A DNA stretch of 49,669 nt, from the NCBI GenBank assembly GCA_024275635.1, contig JAJRYT010000113.1, positions 1 to 49,669 of the forward strand. The letters are read 5' to 3'. Below are positions 40,650-47,569 of the stretch, piece by piece; position 1 is the stretch's first letter; each line of letters starts with the position of its first letter. The translations under genes and the position numbers were made by a program. Source of the DNA: Chloroflexota bacterium. Its GTDB lineage: Bacteria > Chloroflexota > Anaerolineae > Promineifilales > Promineifilaceae. The notes under the pieces are model-generated. The model did not search any database. It saw only the letters and a list, made by a program, of their open reading frames with translations, and was not told the origin of the DNA.

Positions 40650-42242
40650 ATGGCTCACGATACGATAGTTATTCTTGATTACGGTTCACAATATTCACAA
40701 CTGATTGCGCGGCGGGTGCGTGAAGCCAATGTGTGCAGCCACCTGGTTTCCTGGCGCACGCCTGAGGATGAAGTGATGGCGTTACGGCCGCAAGGGTTCA
40801 TTTTAAGCGGCGGGCCAAACAGCGTTTATGACGCCCACGCGCCGGCGCTGCCCGATTATGTCCTGACGAGCGGCCTGCCAGTGTTAGGCATATGCTATGG
40901 AATGCAGTTGCTGGCCCACCGGCTGGGTGGCCGGGTTGCCAGCAGCCAGAAGCGGGAATATGGCCCGGCGACGTTGCAGATTGATGTGTTGGATAACCCA
41001 CTGTTTGAAGATTGGGGATTGAAGATTGAAGATTTAAGATTGAATCATCAATCTTCAATCATTAATTCTCAACAAGTTTGGATGAGTCACGGCGATAAGG
41101 TGGAAGCATTGCCGCCGGGTTTTCGGGTGTTGGCGCATACGGGTAACTCGCCGTTAGCGGCAGCAGCGGATACAGCCCGCCATTATTACGCAGTGCAGTT
41201 TCATCCGGAAGTGGCGCATACGCCGCAGGGCGGGCGACTTTTACGTAATTTTGCGCAGCGGGTATGCGCCTGCGCACTGGATTGGACGCCGGTTAATTTT
41301 ATTACCGAGCAGGTGGAAGCGATTCGGGCGCAGGTGGGAAACGGCCGTGTGGCGCTCGGTTTGAGCGGCGGTGTGGATTCGGCCGTGGCTGGGGCGCTCA
41401 TTCATCGCGCCATTGGCGACCAATTAACCTGCATTTTTGTCGATCATGGCCTGCTGCGCCAGGGAGAAGCGCTGCAAGTGGTCGCTACTTTTGAACGGGA
41501 GCAGGGGATGAATCTGGTTGCCGTCAATGCCATCGAGGAGTACCTGGACGCGCTGGCTGGCGTGACCGATCCGGAAATGAAACGGCGCATCATTGGTGAA
41601 AAATTTGTCAGAATATTTGAGCGCGAAGCAAATAAATTAGGCCAAATTGACTTTTTGGCGCAGGGTACAATTTACCCGGATGTGATTGAGAGCGCGGGGA
41701 AAGATAAAAAGGACGCTCATGTCATCAAAACGCACCACAATGTGGGCGGTTTGCCGGAAGATATGGATTTTGAACTGGTGGAACCGCTGAAGTTGTTGTT
41801 TAAGGATGAGGTACGCCGGGTGGGGACGGCGTTGGGGTTACCGGACAGTATTGTATGGCGGCAGCCGTTTCCTGGCCCTGGCCTGGCGATTCGCTGCCTG
41901 GGCGACATTATCTGGGAGCGGTTGGAACGATTGCGCCAGGCAGACGCAATTTTTACGGGGGAACTACGCCAGGCGGATATGTTGAAACAGGGGACGCAGC
42001 AGGCGTTTGCGGTACTGTTGCCGGTGAAGAGTGTGGGGGTGATGGGTGACGGCCGTACCTACCAGGAAGTCATCGCTTTACGGGCCGTAACCACCGAAGA
42101 TTTTATGACCGCCGACTGGGCGCGGCTGCCTTATGACCTGCTGGCCCATGTCAGCCGCCGTATTGTCAACGAAGTAGACGGCGTGAACCGGGTGGTGTTG
42201 GATATTACCTCCAAGCCGCCGGGGACGATTGAGTGGGAGTGA
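40650..42242 (+). CDS. guaA: GMP synthase (glutamine-hydrolysing)
   Basis: The 530-residue enzyme aminates XMP to GMP. The glutaminase domain has Cys82 in GICYGMQLL and the His185/Glu187 pair in [10 protein letters not shown]. The ATP-pyrophosphatase domain has [12 protein letters not shown] (about 237-248), and the dimerisation domain ends [19 protein letters not shown], the canonical C-terminus. Residues about 121-142, between NPLF and VWMSHGD, are about 15 longer than usual. They are encoded by a GATTGAA heptad array (see the repeat entry). Both catalytic sites are otherwise intact, so the enzyme is probably active. No ribosome-binding site is obvious before ATG 40650. Confidence 0.95.
   Translation: MAHDTIVILDYGSQYSQLIARRVREANVCSHLVSWRTPEDEVMALRPQGFILSGGPNSVYDAHAPALPDYVLTSGLPVLGICYGMQLLAHRLGGRVASSQKREYGPATLQIDVLDNPLFEDWGLKIEDLRLNHQSSIINSQQVWMSHGDKVEALPPGFRVLAHTGNSPLAAAADTARHYYAVQFHPEVAHTPQGGRLLRNFAQRVCACALDWTPVNFITEQVEAIRAQVGNGRVALGLSGGVDSAVAGALIHRAIGDQLTCIFVDHGLLRQGEALQVVATFEREQGMNLVAVNAIEEYLDALAGVTDPEMKRRIIGEKFVRIFEREANKLGQIDFLAQGTIYPDVIESAGKDKKDAHVIKTHHNVGGLPEDMDFELVEPLKLLFKDEVRRVGTALGLPDSIVWRQPFPGPGLAIRCLGDIIWERLERLRQADAIFTGELRQADMLKQGTQQAFAVLLPVKSVGVMGDGRTYQEVIALRAVTTEDFMTADWARLPYDLLAHVSRRIVNEVDGVNRVVLDITSKPPGTIEWE
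41017..41060. repeat. GATTGAA heptad hairpin inserted in frame inside guaA
   Basis: GATTGAAGATT occurs at 41017 and, seven bases on, at 41024. Its exact inverse AATCTTCAATC is at 41050-41060. The array lies wholly within the glutaminase coding region and keeps the frame, giving a hydrophilic insert ([15 protein letters not shown]). Confidence 0.8.
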
Positions 42243-42358
42243 GGAAAGAGAGATGAGGAATGAGGCATTGAGTCGGCGCAACCTGGCGGTAGGGTGGTGC
42301 GTAATGCCTGTATAATCTTTTCACGGCGTGGTTCATTTTTGACAAAATCATCTTTATA

Positions 42359-42454
42359 ATTAGATGTGGATTGGAAATCCACATCTAATACAAAAAGTGC
42401 GTTGAAACGCACTAAAGACCCGGTTTGAGCGCATTTCAACCCGTTTTCAGCGGG
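42359..42454 (+). other. Run of three hairpins after guaA (possible terminator or structured RNA)
   Basis: ATTAGATGTGGATT/AATCCACATCTAAT (42359-42372 and 42376-42389) is a perfect 14-bp stem with a 3-base loop. AGTGCGT/ACGCACT (42396-42402, 42407-42413) follows, then CCCG/CGGG (42440-42443, 42451-42454). None has a T run. The gap 42243-42526 holds no gene that I can support, only this structure and a strong AAGGAGGG at 42518-42525 for the next gene. Confidence 0.45.
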
Positions 42455-42526
42455 CCTTCTGTCTCAGCCGTGTATTCGCAATGTATGGCGATGGCTTTTT
42501 TATAGTGGCTTTTCCCGAAGGAGGGA

Positions 42527-43489
42527 ATGATGGATTACGGTAATTTATTAAAGCGTTCCTGGGATATTGTTTGGAACAACAAATTTATGTTTGTTCTGGG
42601 TTTTTTGGCAGCTTTAGGCAGCGGCGGCGTGCGTGGCGGCGGCGGCAACAGCGGCTACAATTTTGGTTCTGGCGATGTTCCGGCTGGGACGATTGAGCAG
42701 ATGCAGCAGTTTTGGACGCAGTATGGGGCGCTGGTTATTAGTCTGGTTTTTGTCGCCATTATTATTGGCATCATTTTGTGGCTGGTTCGCCTGACGGCGC
42801 AAATAGGTATGATTGAGGCCGTGTCGCGGATTGAAGCCGGTGAAAAGATGACCTTTGGCGAAGCGTTTGCGGTTGGCACGAGTAAATTAGGTCGGATGGT
42901 TGGCATCAATGTGGTGATGTATGGCCCTTTTACCTTGTTCGGTTTGCTAGTGTTCGGCGGCTTTGCAGTTATGGTTATAGCTGCGATTGGCGCAGATGTT
43001 TCAGGGGCCAGCGGTACAGATATTGAGGCGATTTTTGGCAGTCTTGGTTTCCTGGGGATTTGTATGGCCTTCCTGGCCTGTCTCCTGGGGCCGCTGTGGA
43101 TTTTTGTAACCGCCATTTACCCGTTTGCTCAACGCGGCGCCGTCTTGCAAGACCTGGGTGTGGCGGACAGCATTCGTCATGGCTGGCAAGTTGTGAAAGC
43201 CAATGCCGGTGATGTTATTTTGCTGATACTGTTGTTTATTGTCTTGGGCGTTGTGTTTGGGTTTGCGGTATTGATTGTCATGATTCCGTTTGCCCTGGCG
43301 ACTTTAGGGCCGGGTATTGCCGCGGTAGCCATGGGCGGTGGATCGTTTGGCGTTGGTCAGATTGCGCTGCTGGCTGGCGGCGGCATTTGCCTGGGGTTGG
43401 TTGGCGCGGCGGTTAACTCGATTTTGACGGCGTTCCGTTCAACGGCCATTACTCTGGCTTATCAGGAATTTATCAGTAAGAAAGTATAG
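42527..43489 (+). CDS. Multi-pass membrane protein (paralog 1), function unknown
   Basis: The 320-residue protein opens MMDYGNLLKRSWDIVWNNKFMFVLGFLAALGSG, followed by a glycine-rich loop. About six hydrophobic segments follow (about 65-90, 125-160, 172-200, 220-275, 280-310). Many residues are Gly/Ala and the end is TAITLAYQEF. The neighbour at 43557 has the same start (MDYGRLFTQSWHLIWRHKFLWWFGL), length, topology and ending (AWTLAYQEL), so the two are tandem paralogs of an unnamed membrane family, perhaps partners in one complex. A very strong ribosome-binding site precedes it. Confidence 0.8.
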   Translation: MMDYGNLLKRSWDIVWNNKFMFVLGFLAALGSGGVRGGGGNSGYNFGSGDVPAGTIEQMQQFWTQYGALVISLVFVAIIIGIILWLVRLTAQIGMIEAVSRIEAGEKMTFGEAFAVGTSKLGRMVGINVVMYGPFTLFGLLVFGGFAVMVIAAIGADVSGASGTDIEAIFGSLGFLGICMAFLACLLGPLWIFVTAIYPFAQRGAVLQDLGVADSIRHGWQVVKANAGDVILLILLFIVLGVVFGFAVLIVMIPFALATLGPGIAAVAMGGGSFGVGQIALLAGGGICLGLVGAAVNSILTAFRSTAITLAYQEFISKKV

Positions 43490-43556
43490 CTAGTTTGCAA
43501 GTCTGCATGTGACAATTACTGGCACGCTTGCAGCTTGTAAACTTGCCACTTTTTTT

Positions 43557-44459
43557 ATGGATTACGGCCGTTTATTCACCCAATCCTGGCATCTTATTTG
43601 GCGTCACAAATTCCTCTGGTGGTTTGGATTGATCGCTGCAATGGGATCGGTCGTCGGCGCGGCTTTCCGCATTTCCTTTTTACCACAACTGACCCAGTTC
43701 AGGAACGGCCCCACCGGGGCCGTTTTTGATTCGCTGGCGGCTGCCGGATGGGAACAATTTTCAACCTGGTTGTTGAGCGGAACGGCCGTACTGTTCATCA
43801 TTTCCACTGCCTATTGGCTGGCGGCGGCCATCGCCCAGGGGGCGATCATTGGGGCGGTGATTGATCTGGATGCGGAACGGCCGTCTACCTTCCGGTTGGC
43901 CGCGCGGCAGGGGTGGGGGTATTTGGGGCGGTTCATTGCTATTGATGCGCTTGTCTTTTTTCCGTTGTTTTTGCTGTTGTTATTGTTGATGCTGCTGGTG
44001 ATGGGTGGGATATTGGCGATTGCTTATCTGTCTTTCCAAGGGGGCGGGGTGAAGGAGGTGACGGCCGTATTGGCCATTGGATTGATTTGCCTGCTGCCTT
44101 TGACCTGTTTGCTGTTCCCGATTGGCCTGCTGACCTCGGCTTTTCGCACGCTGGCGTTTCGGGATACGGCCGTTTGCCAGACCGGCGCCCGCGAATCTAT
44201 TCGCCATACCGGGCAGATCATCCGCCGACAGTGGGGCAATGTGTTGATTTTATTGGCGCTGCTGTGGGGGATTCAATATTTGCCGGGGCTGTTACTGAGT
44301 TTGTTAACGATGGGATTGGGGGCGGTAACGGCCGTTTCCCCGGCATTGACTGGTTGGTTGGGGTGGTTGGTTGCGGGAGTGACGGCCGTTCCCCTGGCTA
44401 TCCTTCACGCTTACAGCGCTGCCGCTTGGACGTTAGCTTACCAGGAACTGGCAGCGTAA
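43557..44459 (+). CDS. Multi-pass membrane protein (paralog 2), function unknown
   Basis: This 300-residue protein matches the preceding gene in opening motif, number of hydrophobic segments and C-terminal TLAYQEL. It has Leu-rich helices at about 120-150 and 165-200. ATG 43557 aligns with the paralog; an in-frame ATG at 43509 would translate a CTTGCA/GTTTGCAAG repeat stretch. It lacks a ribosome-binding site (a T run precedes the ATG). It contains seven ACGGCCGT octamers in 0.9 kb, one of the densest runs in the window. Confidence 0.78.
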   Translation: MDYGRLFTQSWHLIWRHKFLWWFGLIAAMGSVVGAAFRISFLPQLTQFRNGPTGAVFDSLAAAGWEQFSTWLLSGTAVLFIISTAYWLAAAIAQGAIIGAVIDLDAERPSTFRLAARQGWGYLGRFIAIDALVFFPLFLLLLLLMLLVMGGILAIAYLSFQGGGVKEVTAVLAIGLICLLPLTCLLFPIGLLTSAFRTLAFRDTAVCQTGARESIRHTGQIIRRQWGNVLILLALLWGIQYLPGLLLSLLTMGLGAVTAVSPALTGWLGWLVAGVTAVPLAILHAYSAAAWTLAYQELAA

Positions 44460-44470
44460 AGGGCCAGGGA

Positions 44471-44500
44471 GGGGGCAAAGTTGCAGAGCAACTTGGCCCC
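44471..44500. terminator. Stem-loop between convergent genes
   Basis: GGGGGCAAAGTTGC (44471-44484) pairs with GCAACTTGGCCCC (44488-44500), with one mismatch and one bulge, loop AGA. TTT follows on the plus strand, then a second T run at 44517-44520 reaches the next gene. It fits a bidirectional terminator of moderate strength. Confidence 0.5.
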
Positions 44501-44518
44501 TTTGTAACGCTGTCCCTT

Positions 44519-45589
44519 TTATCTTCCCTGTAGATCCTCAATCTTCACACTGCCGGCTGAGACATCAATGAACAGGTCGATCTGGTTGGTGGCATCCCCG
44601 TAAGCGGCCGTTTCCCAGACCCCTTCATCCTTTTCATCGCCGCTGACCTGGTGGAAGCGATTTTCGTTCAAACGAAAACTGCCTGCGCCGCCATCCACTT
44701 CTAGCCGCGCTTCCATGCCAGGCGGCAGGTAAAACGTCAAACTACCTGCGCCGCCGTCAAGTTCGATGGATTGACGGCCGTACCCCGGCAAAGTTATCTT
44801 TGTCGAACCGGCGCTGACATCATACTTGATATCATAATCGCCGCCCGGCAGCCAAACTTCGGCGCTGCCCGCGCCGCCATCTATTTCCAGGCGGTTCAAC
44901 GTCAGTTCGCTTAAATCCAGCGAGACGGAACCGGCGCTAACATCCAACGTCAAATCTGTATCCACATCAGGATTCAGACCGATTTGCCACTGGTCGCCGG
45001 TCGTGAAACGACCCCAATTGCTGGGGTTAAAGAACCAACCGCCGCTTGTCTGACTGCCCAGAGTGACAACGGCCGTATCATCAGAAAGCTCCGTCTCAAA
45101 AATCAGGTCGCCCAGATAGGAAACCTGCCCTTCAATAAGGTTGCTGCTGTCGTTAAGCGCGTAAACTTCAGCCTTTGACAGGCCAAAATCAATGTTGATG
45201 ACAGCCGCATCAACGCCTTCAGCTGCATATTCAATCTGCTCTGTTTTTGTTTCCGGCGCGCTGGTAGAGATGCCGAACCGTTCCAGAATGGGATTATCCT
45301 CGCCAAACAACAGCACATAACCGAAAATGGTAACGGCTAGCAAACCTACCAGAGCGCTCAAAAAACCGCCTAAAAAGCCCGGCGCCTGACGCGCAATCAC
45401 ATTGGCGCCCAGCAGGATGAGGGCAACCGGCCATAATTGGAGCGCCGCTGCCCAGTTTACGCCAGAAACGTAGCCCAGGTTGTTGAGCAAAAAGTAAACG
45501 CCAATGGCAATCAACACGATCGGCCCAAACATAGAGTTGTGCCGCTGTCTGTTTCCCTGCCCAAAGTTTTTTTCAAATGGTTTAGACAT
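44519..45589 (-). CDS. LiaF-like membrane protein with a beta-solenoid domain
   Basis: The 356-residue protein has three to four N-terminal hydrophobic segments (about 18-95: GPIVLIAIGVYFLLNNLGY...). This is the LiaI/LiaF-type membrane region found in cell-envelope stress proteins. Residues 170-355 form a repetitive beta domain in which D-[V/G]-[S/G]-A-G-S motifs recur about every 20-25 residues (DVSAGSVSLDL, DGGAGSAEVWL, DVSAGSTKITL, DGGAGSLTFYL, DGGAGSFRL, DVSAGSVKI). That is the regular rung pattern of a DUF4097/adhesin-like solenoid. GGAGG at 45599-45603 supports ATG 45589. It is likely an envelope sensor, but no partner kinase is adjacent. Confidence 0.7.
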   Translation of the reverse strand: MSKPFEKNFGQGNRQRHNSMFGPIVLIAIGVYFLLNNLGYVSGVNWAAALQLWPVALILLGANVIARQAPGFLGGFLSALVGLLAVTIFGYVLLFGEDNPILERFGISTSAPETKTEQIEYAAEGVDAAVINIDFGLSKAEVYALNDSSNLIEGQVSYLGDLIFETELSDDTAVVTLGSQTSGGWFFNPSNWGRFTTGDQWQIGLNPDVDTDLTLDVSAGSVSLDLSELTLNRLEIDGGAGSAEVWLPGGDYDIKYDVSAGSTKITLPGYGRQSIELDGGAGSLTFYLPPGMEARLEVDGGAGSFRLNENRFHQVSGDEKDEGVWETAAYGDATNQIDLFIDVSAGSVKIEDLQGR

Positions 45590-45775
45590 TGTGTAAAACC
45601 TCCAATAAACTGCCGGGATTTGGATTGCAGAGATTGTTGCTTGCTGTTCCCCGACGGCCTGTGTCCATCATTTTTTATTATCTGCCCCCATTACGTAAAG
45701 GGGGAACGGCCGTTGCAAGCCGGCCAAGCTGTGGAACTGGTCAGTAAGGCCGGTTTCGATTAAAATGCGCCAATC

Positions 45776-46879
45776 ATGACCGTTACCGACCATTCCCCCC
45801 CGAATCGTGTCGTCGTCGCTATGAGCGGCGGCGTTGACAGCTCCGTTGCCGCTGCCCTGCTTGTCGAACAGGGGTACGAAGTGGTCGGCATGATGATGCG
45901 CCTGTGGAGCGAGCCGGGCAGTAACGGATCGCCGTTTACCAACCGTTGCTGCACGCCCGACCAGATGGCTGACGCCCGCCGCATTGCTGACCAATTGAAC
46001 ATTCCTTTTTATGTCCTGGATACACAAGACCATTTCCGCCAGACCATCGTCCAATTTTTTATCGATGAACATGCCCAGGGGCGCACGCCCAACCCCTGCA
46101 TTGCCTGTAACCGGCAGATTCGTTTCACCTACCTGCTGAATCAGGCTTTGGCGGTGGACGCCCATTACCTGGCGACGGGCCATTATGCCCGTATCCAGTA
46201 CACGGCCGCCGGTTACCGCCTGCTCAAAGGGATTGATGAGACGAAAGACCAGTCATATGTCCTGCATGTGTTAAATCAGGAAAAGTTGGCCCATGCCCTG
46301 TTCCCGGTGGGCGAATTTAAGAAGGTTGAAGTGCGTGAACTGGCCCGTAAGTTTAATTTGCCTGTTGCCGGCAAGCATGACAGCCAGGATTTGTGCTTTT
46401 TGAGCGATGGTGATTACCGGCGCTTTTTGCGGGAATACAGCCCGGCGGCGCAGGCGGGCGGCCCAATTTTGGATGTAGACGGCCGTTCCCTGGGCCAACA
46501 TGAGGGACTACCTTTTTATACCATCGGGCAGCGCAAAGGATTAGGTATTTCGGCCCCGCAGCCGCTGTACGTTTTGCGTAAAGATGCGGCCCAAAACGCG
46601 CTCATCGTTGGCACGCGCGACCAATTGGGTCAGCGCGAACTCGTCGCCCGTGATGTGAACTGGGTGGCCGGCAGCCCGCCGGCGGCGACGATTCGCGCCC
46701 AGGTCAAGATTCGATATAAGGCCAAAGGGGTTGATGCGCGCGTAACGGTGGTGGGGAACGGCCGTGTTCACATCCAATTCGACGAATCGGTCATGGGTAT
46801 CACGGCCGGGCAAGGCGCGGTTTTCTACGATGGCGAAATTTGTTTGGGCGGCGGCCTCATTGCGGAGACAGCAGCATGA
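45776..46879 (+). CDS. mnmA: tRNA-specific 2-thiouridylase
   Basis: The 367-residue enzyme thiolates U34 of tRNA-Lys, Glu and Gln. AMSGGVDSSVAA (residues 15-26) is the ATP-PPase loop. Catalytic Cys108 is in TPNPCIACN and Cys207 in HDSQDLCFL. KDQSYVLHVL and the end YDGEICLGGGLI are typical, and the length is standard. ATG 45776 lacks a clear ribosome-binding site. The stop overlaps the small membrane protein gene (ATGA). Confidence 0.95.
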   Translation: MTVTDHSPPNRVVVAMSGGVDSSVAAALLVEQGYEVVGMMMRLWSEPGSNGSPFTNRCCTPDQMADARRIADQLNIPFYVLDTQDHFRQTIVQFFIDEHAQGRTPNPCIACNRQIRFTYLLNQALAVDAHYLATGHYARIQYTAAGYRLLKGIDETKDQSYVLHVLNQEKLAHALFPVGEFKKVEVRELARKFNLPVAGKHDSQDLCFLSDGDYRRFLREYSPAAQAGGPILDVDGRSLGQHEGLPFYTIGQRKGLGISAPQPLYVLRKDAAQNALIVGTRDQLGQRELVARDVNWVAGSPPAATIRAQVKIRYKAKGVDARVTVVGNGRVHIQFDESVMGITAGQGAVFYDGEICLGGGLIAETAA

Positions 46880-47142
46880 CCCCCACAGCATCTGGCCTTG
46901 TCCTGGGTTTTCTCTTGTCCACCGCTTATGGAGCCGGGTTTCACCTCATCCTCGGCGGCCCGGCGCGGCGCATCACATTGTACGTCCTTGCGGCCTGGAT
47001 TGGGTTGGCCGTAGGTCACTTTCTGGGCGACCTATTCCATATCACCCTGCTTAAACTAGGCGCGCTCTACCTTTTCAGCGCCAGTCTGGGCGCCTGGATC
47101 GCGCTCATTGCCAGCTATTGGTATGTGGCTAACGAGCCGTGA
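46876..47142 (+). CDS. Small membrane protein coupled to mnmA
   Basis: The 88-residue protein has three hydrophobic segments (about 5-22, 30-52, 58-82). It includes STAYGAGFHLILGG near its N-terminus and ends YWYVANEP. ATG 46876 overlaps the mnmA TGA, so it is translated with it. I do not recognise the family. A functional tie to tRNA thiolation is not implied by its sequence. Confidence 0.72.
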   Translation: MTPTASGLVLGFLLSTAYGAGFHLILGGPARRITLYVLAAWIGLAVGHFLGDLFHITLLKLGALYLFSASLGAWIALIASYWYVANEP

Positions 47143-47171
47143 GGAGATGCCTGAAATTTACTTCCCGATAT

Positions 47172-47301
47172 TGGAGATTGGAGACTGGAGATTACCAGTC
47201 TCCAGTCTCTAAACAGGGAATATATTTCTGGACGGTCACTAAGCATTTCTACGCTTTACCCGACCATTTGACTATCCGACTACTGGACTACTCGACTACC
47301 C
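47172..47301. repeat. GGAGACT and GACTACT heptad arrays upstream of tRNA-Ser
   Basis: GGAGACTGG (47180-47188) and CCAGTCTCC (47195-47203) form a hairpin. A GGAGATT unit precedes it and a second CCAGTCT follows. About 60 bases on, GACTACTGGACTACTCGACTA (47279-47299, with seven-base spacing in its variants) forms a second array of a different unit. The 210-base gap otherwise holds only the tRNA promoter. Confidence 0.65.
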
Positions 47302-47313
47302 AACCACCTATTT

Positions 47314-47342
47314 TTGTCAAAGCGGATCGCAGTTGTTATAAT
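47314..47342 (+). promoter_or_regulatory. Promoter of tRNA-Ser
   Basis: TTGTCA (47314-47319), 17 bases, TATAAT (47337-47342), with the mature tRNA beginning 11 bases later. The match is close to sigma-70 consensus. Confidence 0.78.
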
Positions 47343-47353
47343 CCCCTCCGTTC

Positions 47354-47439
47354 GGAGAGGTCGCATAGTTGGTCTAGTGCGCACGATTGGAAATCGTGTA
47401 TGGTGAAAGCCATCGCGGGTTCGAATCCCGCCCTCTCCG
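47354..47439 (+). tRNA. tRNA-Ser (anticodon GGA)
   Basis: The acceptor arms GGAGAGG (47354-47360) and CCTCTCC (47432-47438) pair perfectly, with discriminator G at 47439. The anticodon stem-loop is CACGA-TTGGAAA-TCGTG, anticodon GGA, reading UCC/UCU serine codons. A long variable arm (TATGGTGAAAGCCATC) marks the serine class, and the T arm is GCGGG-TTCGAAT-CCCGC. No CCA is encoded. Confidence 0.97.
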
Positions 47440-47464
47440 CAAGCAACAAAGTTGTCGGCGCGAT

Positions 47465-47494
47465 AAAAGGTGTGATGGAAGTCACGCCTTTTTT
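47465..47494 (+). terminator. Intrinsic terminator after tRNA-Ser
   Basis: AAAAGGTGTGA (47465-47475) pairs with TCACGCCTTTT (47482-47492), allowing one G-U pair, and six T run from 47489. A clear rho-independent terminator. Confidence 0.8.
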
Positions 47495-47569
47495 GCTTTT
47501 TGTGAATTGCTCTGGGTGGGGACGGCCGTTACAATAAATGATAGAATCTTGATGAATACTGTATAAACC

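Noticed and set aside
47139-47537. 132-codon open frame across the tRNA-Ser gene
   Set aside because: It reads through repeats, promoter and the tRNA; chance frame.
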